The notes: generated by a model from the letters alone, not told the origin. 64,000 bases of DNA from Magnetovibrio blakemorei (GCF_001746755.1 NZ_MCGG01000002.1:1-64000); one strand, 5' to 3'. Shown: positions 19,172 to 30,369, numbered from the stretch's first letter. Program-made: numbers and translations.

Positions 19172-20299
19172 ATGAAAATATCTCAACGTGAGCTCGTCGA
19201 ATCTGCTGCACTCAACGGCATTGCATCAGACATTGCTGATAACTTGTGGAGAACGCTAGAAGAGCGTGCCCAATGGCGGCCTCGCTTCGATTTGGTTCAT
19301 GTCCTGTATTATGCGGGCGCACTGATCGTGATTTTGGCGATGTCGGTGTTTTTAACCACTGCATGGTCTAAAATCGGTGCCTCCGCGCTGTTCTCATTTG
19401 CAGGCCTCTACGCGGTCTTATTCCTGATGTTGGCGGAATGGATGAAGGGTCGTCCGGGCTTATCCGTTCCAACTGGCTTGGTGGCAACCATGGCGGTGGT
19501 CATGGTGCCGCTGATGATCTACGCCCTGCAAGAATGGTTTCATCTGTGGCCAGCGGATCAATTGCCTGGCACGTACCACAATTTCTACGCCTGGGTCAGA
19601 AGCATGTGGTTGCAAATGGAGCTGTGGACTCTAATCGCCGGAATGCTCATATTCTGGCGCTATCAATATCCCTTTATTGTTTTGCCTATAGCTGTGTGCT
19701 TATGGTTTGTCTCCATGGACTTGGCCCCGCTGATTGTTGGCAGTTATCCCGATCTCCTTAATCATGCAACGGCCTCAAAAGAAGAAAAGGATGCATACTG
19801 GGCAACCGTGACCACGCTCCTCAACCTCAGAAAATGGGTGAGTCTTTTTTTTGGTGCGGCAATGATCGCTCTTTCCTATTCGATCGATCGGCGCACCAAG
19901 CAGGACTATGCCTTTTGGATTTACCTCTTTGGTCTTATGGCCTTTTGGGGTGGCTTGACCACGATGGACAGCACCAATGAACTCGGAAAGTTCATCTATG
20001 CCTTAATTAACTTCGGTCTTTTAGGATTGGGCATTTTTTTGGGACGCCGCGCATTTCTGGTGTTCGGAGCCCTCGGCATTACTTCATACCTCGGACACTT
20101 GGCTTTTAAGATATTTGAAAATTCTTTGTTTTTCCCGGTGGCACTGGTTGCCTTCGGTCTCAGCATGATTGGCTTAGGCGTTTTTTTCTATCGCCATGGC
20201 AAGACGTGGGAAGCTAAAATCATTTCCTCTCTGCCAACGTGGATGATTGGCTTACGCCCGCAACACCGCGAACTGCCGGAAATTGACCGCCCCGTTTGA
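19172..20299 (+). CDS. Polytopic membrane protein, unknown function
   Basis: A 375-residue protein with a 45-residue N-terminal polar helix pair, then about ten hydrophobic segments, and a short basic/polar C-terminus. GGGAGGGC lies just before ATG 19172. The layout (short N-terminal helical domain followed by many helices) resembles DUF2157-type membrane proteins, but I cannot confirm that. It lies within the queuosine genes without an obvious functional link. A transport role for queuosine precursors is conceivable but unsupported. Confidence 0.55.
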   Translation: MKISQRELVESAALNGIASDIADNLWRTLEERAQWRPRFDLVHVLYYAGALIVILAMSVFLTTAWSKIGASALFSFAGLYAVLFLMLAEWMKGRPGLSVPTGLVATMAVVMVPLMIYALQEWFHLWPADQLPGTYHNFYAWVRSMWLQMELWTLIAGMLIFWRYQYPFIVLPIAVCLWFVSMDLAPLIVGSYPDLLNHATASKEEKDAYWATVTTLLNLRKWVSLFFGAAMIALSYSIDRRTKQDYAFWIYLFGLMAFWGGLTTMDSTNELGKFIYALINFGLLGLGIFLGRRAFLVFGALGITSYLGHLAFKIFENSLFFPVALVAFGLSMIGLGVFFYRHGKTWEAKIISSLPTWMIGLRPQHRELPEIDRPV

Positions 20300-20330
20300 G
20301 ACTTGACTGCACACGCATGGAGAAAGCGCC

Positions 20331-20999
20331 TTGTCAAAACCAATCCTCATCATTGGCAACAAAAACTATTCGTCGTGGTCGTTGCGCCCGTGGCTGGCGC
20401 TGTCTGTAGCGGGGATAGCGTTTGAGGAGCAATTGGTCAAATTGTTCGACGACGACTGGGCGGCGAGCAAGGCTAAGTTACCCAGCGGCACGGTGCCGGT
20501 GTTGGAGCATGACGGGCTGGTGATTTGGGAGACTTTGGCGATTTTGGAATATATCGCCGAGACTTGGCCCGACGCCCATTTGTGGCCCCAGGACAAGGCG
20601 GCACGGGCACGGGCGCGGGTGGTGTCCAACGAAATGCATGCGGGCTTTGGCGCGGTGCGTTCTCATATGCCCATGAACATTCGCGCGTCTCACCCGGGGC
20701 GCGGGCGCGGCGAGGGCGATGCGGCCTTGGCCGTTGAGCGCGACATTCGCCGCATTGAAGCGATTTGGACCGAGTGTCGAGACACCTTCGGTCAAGGCGG
20801 CGACTTCCTGTTCGGCGCGTTTTCCAACGCCGACGCCATGTTTGCCCCAGTGGTAAGCCGCTTCACCACGTATGACGTGAACCTCAACACCACTGCGCAA
20901 ATGTATATGGCCGCAATCCAAAACATGCCCGCCATGCAGGCGTGGTCGATTGCTGCCCGGGCCGAGCCGTGGATCGTCAAAGAAGATGAAATCGATTAG
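20331..20999 (+). CDS. Glutathione S-transferase family protein
   Basis: A 222-residue protein beginning at TTG 20331 after a GGAG. The N-terminal thioredoxin-like domain begins [20 protein letters not shown], with the SSWSLRPW motif typical of the YfcF/GSTZ-like group, followed by an all-helical C-domain. It probably conjugates or reduces small electrophiles; the substrate is unknown. It converges on queD, with stops overlapping by 4 nt. Confidence 0.85.
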   Translation: MSKPILIIGNKNYSSWSLRPWLALSVAGIAFEEQLVKLFDDDWAASKAKLPSGTVPVLEHDGLVIWETLAILEYIAETWPDAHLWPQDKAARARARVVSNEMHAGFGAVRSHMPMNIRASHPGRGRGEGDAALAVERDIRRIEAIWTECRDTFGQGGDFLFGAFSNADAMFAPVVSRFTTYDVNLNTTAQMYMAAIQNMPAMQAWSIAARAEPWIVKEDEID

Positions 21000-21349
21000 C
21001 CCGTATACACGCAGCCTGCGGTGCATGTTTCTTTCACGGCGACTTTGCTTAAGCCCGGCAATGCAGGTTTGACTTGGGCCCAAATCCACTTCGCGATGTT
21101 TTCGCTGGTGGGGTTTTCCAGGCCCTTGATATCATTCAGGTAATAATGGTCCAGACGATCTAAGGTCGGTTTGAACGCGGCTTTTATATCGGCAAAATCG
21201 ACGACCCATCCGGTCACTTCATCGACAGGGCCGGACACGGTCAAGGTGACCTCGAACGAATGGCCGTGCAAGCGTTTGCATTTGTGGCCCTCGGGAACGT
21301 TGGGCAAGTCGTGAGCCGCCTCGAAGGTGAAAATTTTGTAGATGTCCAT
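20996..21349 (-). CDS. queD: 6-carboxy-5,6,7,8-tetrahydropterin synthase
   Basis: A 117-residue QueD/PTPS-like enzyme converting dihydroneopterin triphosphate to 6-carboxytetrahydropterin. The zinc ligands are His13, His28 and His30, the catalytic Cys24 lies in [10 protein letters not shown], and a Glu lies in VKETCTAG. It is the last gene of the leftward queC-queE-queD operon, 20 nt after queE. GTP cyclohydrolase, the supplier of its substrate, is not in this window. Confidence 0.95.
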   Translation of the reverse strand: MDIYKIFTFEAAHDLPNVPEGHKCKRLHGHSFEVTLTVSGPVDEVTGWVVDFADIKAAFKPTLDRLDHYYLNDIKGLENPTSENIAKWIWAQVKPALPGLSKVAVKETCTAGCVYTG

Positions 21350-21369
21350 AAATCCGGTCCGTTTTGGGT

Positions 21370-22005
21370 CTAACGTATGTTGAGCACCTTATGCGTTTGC
21401 AGGCTTAAACGCCACTGGGGATGCGCGCGGCAATAGTCGATCGCCAATACGACGTTTTGCGCCGCATCGGGTCCGTCCTTGGGCTGCACATAAAAATGCG
21501 CGAAGTCCAAGGCGGCGAAGCTGTCCAAGTCCAGGCCCGCTTGCGGATATACCACCTTTAATTCGTCGCCCGCCGTGACCACCAACGCCGCGCCCGCTTT
21601 CGGCGAAATCGCGATCCAGTCGAGGCCGTCGGGCAAAACTTGCGTGCCGTTGCTTTCGATGGCGATTTCAAAACCGTGGCCATGCAAGGCGTCGATCAGC
21701 GCTGCGTCCACCTGCAAGCCCGGCTCACCGCCGGTCAGGATGACGAATTTATGCTCCGCTCCGCCCTTATGCTCCACATGTGTAGGCCACAATTGCAAAA
21801 TTGCAGCGGCCAAGGTCTCGGCATCTGGGTATTTATCACCGCCGACAAAGTCGGTATCGCAAAAATCGCACGCCGCAGCGCTCCGGTCCGCTTCGCGTCC
21901 CGACCACAAATTGCACCCGGCAAAGCGACAAAAGACCGAGGCCCGGCCGCTGTTGGCGCCTTCGCCTTGCAAGGAATAAAACAATTCTTTGACCTGATAG
22001 GTCAT
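21370..22005 (-). CDS. queE: 7-carboxy-7-deazaguanine synthase, radical SAM
   Basis: A 211-residue radical SAM enzyme making 7-carboxy-7-deazaguanine. Its iron-sulfur motif is Cys31-X14-Cys46-X2-Cys49, the atypical CX14CX2C form known from Burkholderia multivorans QueE, rather than the usual CX3CX2C. The GGEP motif (LTGGEPGLQ) and the substrate motif FYSLQGEG are present. It starts 3 nt after the queC stop. Confidence 0.95.
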   Translation of the reverse strand: MTYQVKELFYSLQGEGANSGRASVFCRFAGCNLWSGREADRSAAACDFCDTDFVGGDKYPDAETLAAAILQLWPTHVEHKGGAEHKFVILTGGEPGLQVDAALIDALHGHGFEIAIESNGTQVLPDGLDWIAISPKAGAALVVTAGDELKVVYPQAGLDLDSFAALDFAHFYVQPKDGPDAAQNVVLAIDYCRAHPQWRLSLQTHKVLNIR

Positions 22006-22008
22006 GGC

Positions 22009-22716
22009 TCAAGAGCCCTCTTGGTAACGCATGGGATCAACCAAGCCCGCTTCGTGAAAGCCCTTCAAGCGCAACTGGCAAGCATCACAATGACCGCATG
22101 CCGCACCCGTTACGTCTGGATCATAACACGAAATGGTCAGACCATAATCAACCTGCAACTGGGTTCCCTTGGCGATGATCTCGGCCTTGCTCATGTGGAT
22201 CAGGGGGGTGTGAATGCGCACCGGGGCGGTGCCTTCGACCCCGCCTTTGGTGGCCAGATTGGCCAAAGTCTCGAACGCGGCGATGTATTCGGGGCGGCAA
22301 TCGGGATAGCCGGAATAATCCAGCGCATTGACGCCAATGAAAATATCGCCGGTGCCCAAGGTTTCCGCCCAGCCCAGCGCGCACGACAAAAACACCGTGT
22401 TGCGCGCCGGAACGTAGGTGACGGGAATGGAGCCCTGCATCTCCTGGGCGTTTCGGTCTTTGGGCACGGCGATGTCGGACGTCAAGGCGGAGCCACCGAA
22501 TTGCGACAAGTCCAGGTCCAAAATCACGTGCTGGGCAACCCGGGCAGCTTTGGCGATGCGGGTTGCGCATTCCAGCTCAAAACTGTGGCGCTGGCCGTAA
22601 CGAAAGCTCAGCGCGTGCACGCTGTAGCCCGCATCCTGGGCGATGGCGAGCACGGTGGTGGAATCCAGACCGCCGCTTAGCAGCAGCACGGCGTTTTTAT
22701 TCAGGCTTTGGGGCAT
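22009..22716 (-). CDS. queC: 7-cyano-7-deazaguanine synthase
   Basis: A 235-residue ATP-dependent enzyme making preQ0 from 7-carboxy-7-deazaguanine. The PP-loop SGGLDSTT is near the N-terminus, and a zinc site ([14 protein letters not shown]) is near the C-terminus. I chose ATG 22716 because the family starts a few residues before the PP-loop; the frame runs open to 22905. It is divergent from queG with a gap of 73 nt, which must hold both promoters. Confidence 0.95.
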   Translation of the reverse strand: MPQSLNKNAVLLLSGGLDSTTVLAIAQDAGYSVHALSFRYGQRHSFELECATRIAKAARVAQHVILDLDLSQFGGSALTSDIAVPKDRNAQEMQGSIPVTYVPARNTVFLSCALGWAETLGTGDIFIGVNALDYSGYPDCRPEYIAAFETLANLATKGGVEGTAPVRIHTPLIHMSKAEIIAKGTQLQVDYGLTISCYDPDVTGAACGHCDACQLRLKGFHEAGLVDPMRYQEGS

Positions 22717-22789
22717 CTTTACTTGCTCAACAGGGGGACTATGGCCCAGGATTAACCCGGTTTGAACTTTAAGGCAACAGCTCACCCCC

Positions 22790-23821
22790 ATGGCGACTTC
22801 TGCACACGATAAAGACACCATCCGCGCCAAGGCCCTGGAACTGGGCTTCGATACCGTGGGCTTTGCCCCGGCTAAACTCGACGCGCACCATGGTGAAAAC
22901 CTCAAAACCTATATTGAGCAAGGCCGTCACGCCACCATGGCATGGATGGAAGGGCGCCATGAGCAACGCGTCAGTCCCGATGCGCTGTGGCCTGACGCCA
23001 AGTCGGTGATCGTTTTGGGGGTCAATTACGGGCCGCGCACGGATCCCATCGCCATTCACGAACTCACAGATCGCGCCGCCATCAGCGTGTATGCCCAGGG
23101 CAAGGATTACCACGACGTGGTGAAAAAGCGCCTCAAAGCTCTGGGCCGCTGGTTGGTGGAAGAGTTCGCGTGTGAAATCAAAGTGTTCGTCGACACCGCC
23201 CCGGTGATGGAAAAGCCTCTGGCACAGTTGGCCGGCGTGGGCTGGCAGGGCAAACACACCAACGTGGTCAGCCGCGAATTCGGCTCATGGCTGTTTTTGG
23301 GTGAGGTGTTTACGACATTGGATTTAAAACCCGATGCGCCCGAAGTCGATCACTGCGGCACCTGCACGGCGTGTTTGGACGCGTGCCCCACCGGAGCCAT
23401 TCAGCCCTACCAGATGGATGCCCGCAAATGCATTTCGTATTTAACCATCGAACACAAAGGGCCGATTGACGAAGATTTGATGGTCAACATGGGCAATCAT
23501 GTTTACGGCTGTGACGATTGTTTGGCCGCCTGTCCGTGGACCAAGTTCAGTGTGCTGCATACGGAACCCAATTTTTTACCCCGTGTCGAGCTGACCGCAC
23601 CGCGCTTGGCCGACATTGCCGGCCTGGGTGAAGAAGAGTTCCGCCAAGTGTTTGCAGGCAGCCCCATCAAACGCACCCGACGTAATGCTTTGGTGCGCAA
23701 CGCCTTGATCGCCATTGCCAACGCCCATAAACCGCATTCGCGCGAAATCGCCCAATCTCTTCTGAACGATTTAAACGAAACCGTGCGCCATACGGCGCGT
23801 TGGGCTTTGGAACGGCTTTAA
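22790..23821 (+). CDS. queG: Epoxyqueuosine reductase
   Basis: A 343-residue B12-dependent enzyme that reduces epoxyqueuosine to queuosine in tRNA, the last step of the pathway. Two [4Fe-4S] motifs are visible ([15 protein letters not shown] and [12 protein letters not shown]), with the catalytic Asp in [10 protein letters not shown]. Length is normal, with the C-terminal HEAT-like helices present. With queA, tgt, queF, queD, queE and queC it nearly completes the pathway. The B12-dependent nrdJ at 48.9-51.3 kb also implies cobalamin supply. Confidence 0.95.
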   Translation: MATSAHDKDTIRAKALELGFDTVGFAPAKLDAHHGENLKTYIEQGRHATMAWMEGRHEQRVSPDALWPDAKSVIVLGVNYGPRTDPIAIHELTDRAAISVYAQGKDYHDVVKKRLKALGRWLVEEFACEIKVFVDTAPVMEKPLAQLAGVGWQGKHTNVVSREFGSWLFLGEVFTTLDLKPDAPEVDHCGTCTACLDACPTGAIQPYQMDARKCISYLTIEHKGPIDEDLMVNMGNHVYGCDDCLAACPWTKFSVLHTEPNFLPRVELTAPRLADIAGLGEEEFRQVFAGSPIKRTRRNALVRNALIAIANAHKPHSREIAQSLLNDLNETVRHTARWALERL

Positions 23822-23861
23822 TTAGCATGACAGATGGCCCCGAGTTTTCTACACTCCGCCC

Positions 23862-24677
23862 ATGCACATAAGAAACTTTGCCCTCTCCATGTCTATGTTG
23901 CTGCTGGTTATATCGCTGGCTGGTGTGGCTTGTGCTGACAGTGCCTCCCCTCGGCGTTTTGCCGGCATCAAAGACTGCGACGCCTGCCCTGAACTCAGCA
24001 TCATTCCACCGGGCACCTTCACCATGGGCACAGACAGTCGCCACAAATACGAGCGCCCCGCCCACACGGTCGTTATCGACAAGGCGTTCGCCATCGGCGT
24101 TTTTGAAGTGAGTTTTGACGAATGGCAAATCTGCTTTGACGAAGGCGCTTGTGGCACCGAGATGCCCAACGATCACAAATGGGGCATGGGCAACCGCCCC
24201 GTCATCAACATCACCTGGCATGACACAAAGCTGTATTTAAATTGGCTTCGCAAAAAAACCGGCAGAACCTACCGCTTGCCCAGCGAAGCGGAGTGGGAAT
24301 ACGCGACCCGCGCGGGCACCCAGACTGAATTTTGGTGGGGTGACGACATTGGCCTGGAAAAAGCCAATTGTCGAAATTGCGGTCCCGAAATCAGCCACCA
24401 GTCCTTGCCCGTGGACAGCTTTGCCCCCAATCCGTGGGGGCTCTACAACGTTCACGGCAATGTTTGGGAATGGACCGAAGATTGCTGGAACCCAACTTAC
24501 GACGGTGCCCCCAGCACGGCCAAGCCTCGCATCGACGGCGATTGCCAGCAGCGCGTGATGCGCAGCGGGTCTTGGTATTATTTTTCCAAGAACCTCCGCT
24601 CGGCTTGGCGCGCCAAAAACAATGCAATGGTCAAAAGTTACGGCATCGGCTTTCGGGTCGTGCGTGAGCTGCCTTAA
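23862..24677 (+). CDS. Secreted FGE/SUMF1-fold protein
   Basis: A 271-residue protein with a signal peptide (residues 1-25, ending VACA) and a formylglycine-generating-enzyme-like domain: IPPGTFTMG near the start, RLPSEAEWEYATRAG, NVHGNVWEWTEDCW and a C-terminal GSWYYFSKNLRSAWR..GFRVVRE. The copper-binding Cys pair of true FGE is not evident, and no sulfatase is adjacent. It is therefore probably a structural or regulatory paralog in the periplasm. It follows queG by 40 nt on the same strand. Confidence 0.85.
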   Translation: MHIRNFALSMSMLLLVISLAGVACADSASPRRFAGIKDCDACPELSIIPPGTFTMGTDSRHKYERPAHTVVIDKAFAIGVFEVSFDEWQICFDEGACGTEMPNDHKWGMGNRPVINITWHDTKLYLNWLRKKTGRTYRLPSEAEWEYATRAGTQTEFWWGDDIGLEKANCRNCGPEISHQSLPVDSFAPNPWGLYNVHGNVWEWTEDCWNPTYDGAPSTAKPRIDGDCQQRVMRSGSWYYFSKNLRSAWRAKNNAMVKSYGIGFRVVRELP

Positions 24678-24712
24678 CGATACGATACGGTCTAACTTAA
24701 GGATGCGTCACT

Positions 24713-25552
24713 ATGGATAGCCCTCAACAGATTTCCCAACAACTTCAAGAAATTATTGATCAGGTGATCGCCGTGATCACCACCTACGGCCTGAACGTGT
24801 TGGGCGCAATCGCCATTTTGATCCTCGGGTGGATCGCTGCAGGCTGGGCCAAAAGTGCCGTCGCCAAGGCGCTTAACCGCGTTAAAATGGTCGATGAAAT
24901 GCTTTCGAGCTTCTTTTCGTCCATGGTCAAGTACATCATTTTGGCGTTCACCGTCGTTGCCGTGCTCAATCGCTTCGGTGTAGAAACCACCAGCTTTGTT
25001 GCCGTTATTGGCGCAGCAGGCTTGGCCATCGGCTTAGCATTACAAGGTACGCTTTCTAATGTTGCGGCTGGTGTAATGTTGCTTTTATTCCGCCCATTTC
25101 GCGTTGGTCACTTTGTCGAAGGCGCTGGTTTGGCGGGCACCATCAAGGCGACAGGGCTGTTCACCACAGAAATGGCGACCGGCGACAACATCCACATCGT
25201 GGTTCCCAACTCGCAACTGTGGGGCGCGGCGATCCGCAATTTCAGCCACCATCCGGCCCGGCGCATAGACCTCACCATCGGCATCGGTTACGGCGACGAC
25301 ATCGACAAGGCCATGGACGCGATCAAGCACCTTGCCTCCAGCGATGAGCGCGTCTACGCGGAGCCCGCCCCCTTCGTCGAAGTGGGCAACTTGGGTGACA
25401 GCGCCGTTGAGTTGGTGGTGCGGGTATGGGCCGACAACGGCAACTATTGGCCCGTCCGGTTTGCGCTGCTCAAAGCCATCAAGCAAACCTTTGACAAAGA
25501 AGGCATCTCGTTCCCCTTCCCGCAGCGCGACGTGCATCTTCATCAGGTCTAA
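24713..25552 (+). CDS. mscS: Small-conductance mechanosensitive channel
   Basis: A 279-residue MscS of minimal size. Three N-terminal membrane segments lead into the pore helix (GAAGLAIGLALQGTLSNVAAGVMLLLFRP, about residues 102-130), followed by the beta and alpha/beta vestibule domains ending in VPFP-like ISFPFPQRDVHLHQV. It releases solutes under hypo-osmotic stress. A strong bidirectional terminator separates it from the convergent phaR. Confidence 0.95.
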   Translation: MDSPQQISQQLQEIIDQVIAVITTYGLNVLGAIAILILGWIAAGWAKSAVAKALNRVKMVDEMLSSFFSSMVKYIILAFTVVAVLNRFGVETTSFVAVIGAAGLAIGLALQGTLSNVAAGVMLLLFRPFRVGHFVEGAGLAGTIKATGLFTTEMATGDNIHIVVPNSQLWGAAIRNFSHHPARRIDLTIGIGYGDDIDKAMDAIKHLASSDERVYAEPAPFVEVGNLGDSAVELVVRVWADNGNYWPVRFALLKAIKQTFDKEGISFPFPQRDVHLHQV

Positions 25553-25570
25553 GTTTTAAGCGCACACATT

Positions 25571-25600
25571 AAAAAGGGCTCCCACGCGGGAGCCCTTTTT
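25571..25600. terminator. Bidirectional terminator between mscS and phaR
   Basis: A perfect 8-bp stem (25576-25583 with 25588-25595) with an ACGC loop, five As before and five Ts after, lies between two convergent genes and should end both transcripts. Confidence 0.92.
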
Positions 25601-25619
25601 GTTCAGAACAGACTTAAAA

Positions 25620-26222
25620 TCAGCCGCGTTTGCTGAGCTTGTCCAGTTGCTTTTGCAGCTGGTCGAGCTGGGCGCGCATATCGTCCACGTTGCCGTCATC
25701 TGTTGAGGGTGGTGCGGTTTTTTCGCTTGCAGAAGGCGCTTCCGCACCTACGCCACCGGATGCGGCCAGCGGATTGAACACCTTCAACGCATTTTCAAAC
25801 ATCGCCATGTTTTTGCGCGCCATGTCTTCAAAGGGCTTCATCGCCGGAACAGCACCCAGGGTCTTGTCCATCAATTCGCGCATGTGGTCTTGATTGCCCG
25901 AAAAGGCGTGCATGGTCTGCTCCAGATAACTGGGCACCATCGATTGCAAGCTGTCGCCGTAGAGTGCAATCAACTGACGCAAGAAGCTCAGCGGCAACAA
26001 GTTGGTGCCTTTGGCTTCTTCTTCGACAATGATATGCGTCAACACTTGACGGGTGATGTCTTCGCCGGACTTGGCGTCGTGAACGACAAAATCCACGCCA
26101 TCGCGGACCATCTGCGCCAAGTGATCCAAGGTCACATAACTGCTGGTCGCGGTGTTGTACAAACGCCGATTGGCATATTTCTTAATGGTGATAGGCTCAT
26201 CGCCCCGGTTGGCATCGGCCAT
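25620..26222 (-). CDS. phaR: Polyhydroxyalkanoate synthesis repressor
   Basis: A 200-residue regulator with the conserved N-terminal PHA-binding/DNA-binding domain (ITIKKYANRRLYNTATSSYVTL) and a helical C-terminus ending in a leucine-rich coiled coil (MRAQLDQLQKQLDKLSK). PhaR represses phasin and PHA genes and is titrated by PHA granules. It is divergent from phaA, with palindromic TGCA sites in between. Confidence 0.95.
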   Translation of the reverse strand: MADANRGDEPITIKKYANRRLYNTATSSYVTLDHLAQMVRDGVDFVVHDAKSGEDITRQVLTHIIVEEEAKGTNLLPLSFLRQLIALYGDSLQSMVPSYLEQTMHAFSGNQDHMRELMDKTLGAVPAMKPFEDMARKNMAMFENALKVFNPLAASGGVGAEAPSASEKTAPPSTDDGNVDDMRAQLDQLQKQLDKLSKRG

Positions 26223-26283
26223 GACCGCCCCTTTTAATTGCTAAAATCCCTGAAAACCTGCGCACACTTTGTGCGTCTGATTG

Positions 26284-26337
26284 TTGCAATGCAACGAAAA
26301 AATGCTGCAAGCGCCGAAGAATTTTTTGTGCAGTGCA
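26284..26337. promoter_or_regulatory. Two TGCA palindromes in the phaR-phaA region
   Basis: TTGCAATGCAA (26284-26294, extendable to 13 bp) and TGCAGTGCA (26329-26337) share the form TGCA-N-TGCA and have centres 44 bp apart, about four helical turns. They resemble the TGC-rich sites bound by PhaR proteins and probably give autoregulation of phaR and control of phaA. Confidence 0.6.
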
Positions 26338-26411
26338 ACATTTTCATTGCGCGCGGGGCGTGTCTCCCCCTAATCTGCAGGTTCACAGGGTAATGATACA
26401 GGCTATACTAA

Positions 26412-27623
<1,212 letters not shown>

Positions 27624-27713
27624 AGAAGGACGGCGTGGAACGCGCCTAAATCAAATCACGAAAACAGACACACAACAGGGTAAATTAGAGACTTCCCCAG
27701 GAGGCACAAACAT

Positions 27714-28442
27714 ATGTCACGTACAGCACTCGTCACCGGCGGAACCCGCGGTATCGGTTCAGCCATTTCCATCGCTTTAAAAGAAGCCGGTTATACCGTT
27801 TGCGCGTCCTACGCGGGCAACGATGAAGCCGCCGCGACGTTCAAAGAACTCACCGGCATTCGCGTTCACAAGTTCGACGTCAGCGATTTTAACGACTGCC
27901 ACACGGCTATCTTGGAAATCGAAGGCGAAATCGGGCCCATCGATATTTTGGTCAACAACGCCGGCATCACCCGCGACACCATGTTGCACAAAATGACGTT
28001 GGAGCAATGGAACGAGGTCATCTCGACCAACCTGACGTCTTTGTTCAACACCACCAAAAACGTTATCGACGGCATGCGCGAACGCAACTTCGGGCGCATC
28101 ATCAACATCAGCTCGATCAACGGGCAAAAAGGCCAGATGGGTCAAACCAACTACTCCGCCGCCAAAGCGGGTGTGATTGGCTTCACCAAAGCCTTGGCCC
28201 AAGAAGGGGCGCGCAAAGGCATTACGGTCAACTGTGTAGCGCCGGGTTACGTGGCGACGGAAATGGTCAAAGCCATCCCCGATGACGTGCTCGCCACCCA
28301 AATCCTGCCCTACATCCCCGTCGGCCGCCTGGGCGAACCCGCAGAAATCGCCCGCTGTGTGACGTTCTTGGCGTCGGAAGAAGCTGGCTTCATCACCGGC
28401 TCCACCATCACGGTCAACGGCGGTCAATACATCACGAGCTAA
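27714..28442 (+). CDS. phaB: Acetoacetyl-CoA reductase
   Basis: A 242-residue short-chain dehydrogenase that makes (R)-3-hydroxybutyryl-CoA with NADPH. The nucleotide motif TGGTRGIG, NNAGITRD, the catalytic Ser in INISSINGQKGQ and YSAAKAG are intact. An AGGAGG ribosome site precedes the ATG. It ends the phaAB unit, with a strong terminator 26 nt on. Confidence 0.97.
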   Translation: MSRTALVTGGTRGIGSAISIALKEAGYTVCASYAGNDEAAATFKELTGIRVHKFDVSDFNDCHTAILEIEGEIGPIDILVNNAGITRDTMLHKMTLEQWNEVISTNLTSLFNTTKNVIDGMRERNFGRIINISSINGQKGQMGQTNYSAAKAGVIGFTKALAQEGARKGITVNCVAPGYVATEMVKAIPDDVLATQILPYIPVGRLGEPAEIARCVTFLASEEAGFITGSTITVNGGQYITS

Positions 28443-28468
28443 CCTGAGAAGCAGGCCTGCCAAAACAA

Positions 28469-28501
28469 AGCCGCCCCAGGGAAACCTGGGGCGGCTTTTT
28501 G
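28469..28501 (+). terminator. Terminator after phaB
   Basis: A perfect 12-bp GC-rich stem (28469-28480 with 28485-28496) with a GAAA tetraloop and a T run. It also has A-rich sequence on the other side, so it can serve the convergent small gene. Confidence 0.93.
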
Positions 28502-28524
28502 ATTTTAACGAGGCGTCTTCGGTC

Positions 28525-28812
28525 TTAGTCTTCGTGGATGCTCAAAACACCATCGACGATAAAGACCAGATCGTCGGCTTTGGCTTCAACGGCTTGGCCG
28601 TTCTCCAGGGTGATGATACAGCCTTCACAGATTCCGATCAGGTCCTCTTTCGCGGCGATCTGCACAGACTGCGGCCCCGCCGACGTGGTCACGGTCAGAA
28701 CGTGCCCGGCTTCATCTTGGCTCAAGACATCCGTAGCGCTGGCAAATGTCGCAGCCAAGGACATCGCGGCGGCGGACAGGGAAAATAGGTAAGTTTGGCG
28801 CAAGGTGCGCAT
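28525..28812 (-). CDS. Small secreted protein, unknown function
   Basis: A 95-residue protein with a signal peptide (residues 1-26, ending FASA) and a mature part of about 69 residues containing a CxxC (ICEGCIITLENG). I chose ATG 28812, which has GGAG at 8 nt; the frame extends to 28872 without a ribosome site. The CxxC may bind metal or form a disulfide. I do not recognise the family. Confidence 0.6.
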   Translation of the reverse strand: MRTLRQTYLFSLSAAAMSLAATFASATDVLSQDEAGHVLTVTTSAGPQSVQIAAKEDLIGICEGCIITLENGQAVEAKADDLVFIVDGVLSIHED

Positions 28813-29121
28813 TTTTGGTCTCCTCTGAATAAAGCACAATGCTTTACAAGGGCAATGCTGCGCCTTCTGCAAAGTTTCATCAAATGAATATAATAGATAT
28901 TAAGTATTTATACAGTCGATTAGTCTGTCGGCCCTGACCCTGTCGTGTTTGCGACATGATTTCCCGTGCCCTGTCGGCTTGTCCGCAATCTGCGTCATAA
29001 ATTACGCCCCAAAATCAATGCAATGCCAGAACCAGGTTGCGGCACAACCCTTGCAAGTTCACGACGGGGGATGCGCCCGCGCGTACGCCCCCCCGAACCA
29101 ATGAACCAAGAGGACCGGACG
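28813..29121. other. Intergenic region without a recognised gene
   Basis: About 300 nt between two divergent genes. The first 110 nt are AT-rich and probably hold promoters for both; the rest is GC-rich with repeated CTGTCGG/CGACA words. I found no tRNA, FNR box or conserved RNA. Confidence 0.5.
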
Positions 29122-30369
29122 GTGAGCGCAGTCGAAATTGCCCAAGGGGTGCACTGGATTGGGGCCTTAGATCCGGCCTTACGGCGCTTCGATTTGATTT
29201 TGTCCACGGCCAACGGCACCACCTAAAACAGCTATGTCGTGCGCGGTGAGACGGGCGTGGCGATTATCGACACGGTAAAGCAGGAATTCACCGAGACCTT
29301 TTTTGCCAACTTGGCCGAAGTCGCCAGCACTGACGAAATCACCGCCATCGTGCTCAATCATTTGGAGCCCGACCACACCGGGGCGCTGCCGGAACTGTTG
29401 CGCCGTGCCCCCCACGCCAAGGTCTACATTTCGTGCCGGGCACCGGGCATGTTGAAGGCTTTGTTGAAGTCGGACATGAAAAATTTCGACTATACTCCGG
29501 TTGACACCAACGACGAGTTGGACTTGGGCGGGCGCAAGCTGCGCTTTCTCAACACCCCCTATTTGCATTGGCCCGACACCCAATGCACCTGGTTGGACGA
29601 CGCCCAAGTGTTGTTTCCGGGCGATCTGTTTGGTTGTCATTTTTGTGATGATCGCCTGTTCAACGATCTGGTCGGCGACTTTCGCTTTTCGTTTGAATAT
29701 TACTTCGCCCACATCATGCGCCCGTTCAAAGAATACGTGCTGGAAGCCCTGGAATTGATTGAGCCCCTGGCGCCCAGTTTGGTGGCCCCCGCCCATGGTC
29801 CCATCTTGCGCGACCAGCCCACCAACTACATCCGCCGCTACCGCCAAATGTCCGAACCCCGGCTGCACAACGAGGTGAAGAGCGATGAAAAAAGTCTGCT
29901 GATTTTTTACATCAGCGCCTACGGCAGCACCGCGCGCATGGCCGAAGAAATCCGCAACGGGGCCAGTTCCGTGGCGGGCATTCGCGTATCTCTTTATGAT
30001 TTGGAAGGCGGCGAAGTCGCCCCCTTTGTCAATTTGGTGGAAGAAGCCGATGGTTTGATGTTCGGCACCCCCACCATCAACGGTGATGCGGCGAAGCCCG
30101 TGTGGGATCTGTTGGCATCGCTGTGTTCCATCAAAACCCAAGGCAAAATGGGCGCCGCGTTTGGATCATACGGTTGGACCGGAGAAGCCGTAGAGATGGT
30201 CGAAGCGCGCCTGCGGGGGCTGAAAATTCGTGTCCCCCGATCCGGGCTTAAAATCAAGCTGATCCCCACCGAGGAAGAACTTGCCGAATGCCGCGCGTTC
30301 GGCCAATCGGTTGCAGAACACCTGATGGGCACCAACGTGAACACAGTGATCGACTTCAGCGACTTGTAA
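29122..30369 (+). pseudogene. Flavodiiron protein gene with in-frame TAA
   Basis: From GTG 29122 (AGAGGA 7 nt upstream) the frame encodes 415 residues if the TAA at 29224-29226 (codon 35) is read through; otherwise 34 residues, and then an open frame from 29227. The TAA stands in the family motif GTTYNSY, where Tyr is expected, one base from TAC or TAT. Downstream all parts are intact: diiron motif HLEPDH, GDLFGCHFCDD, AHGPILRD, and a flavodoxin domain (YISAYGSTARMAEEI). The protein would reduce NO or O2 in the cytoplasm. This could be a recent nonsense mutation, a sequencing error, or a gene expressed by re-initiation near GTG 29239. Confidence 0.85.
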
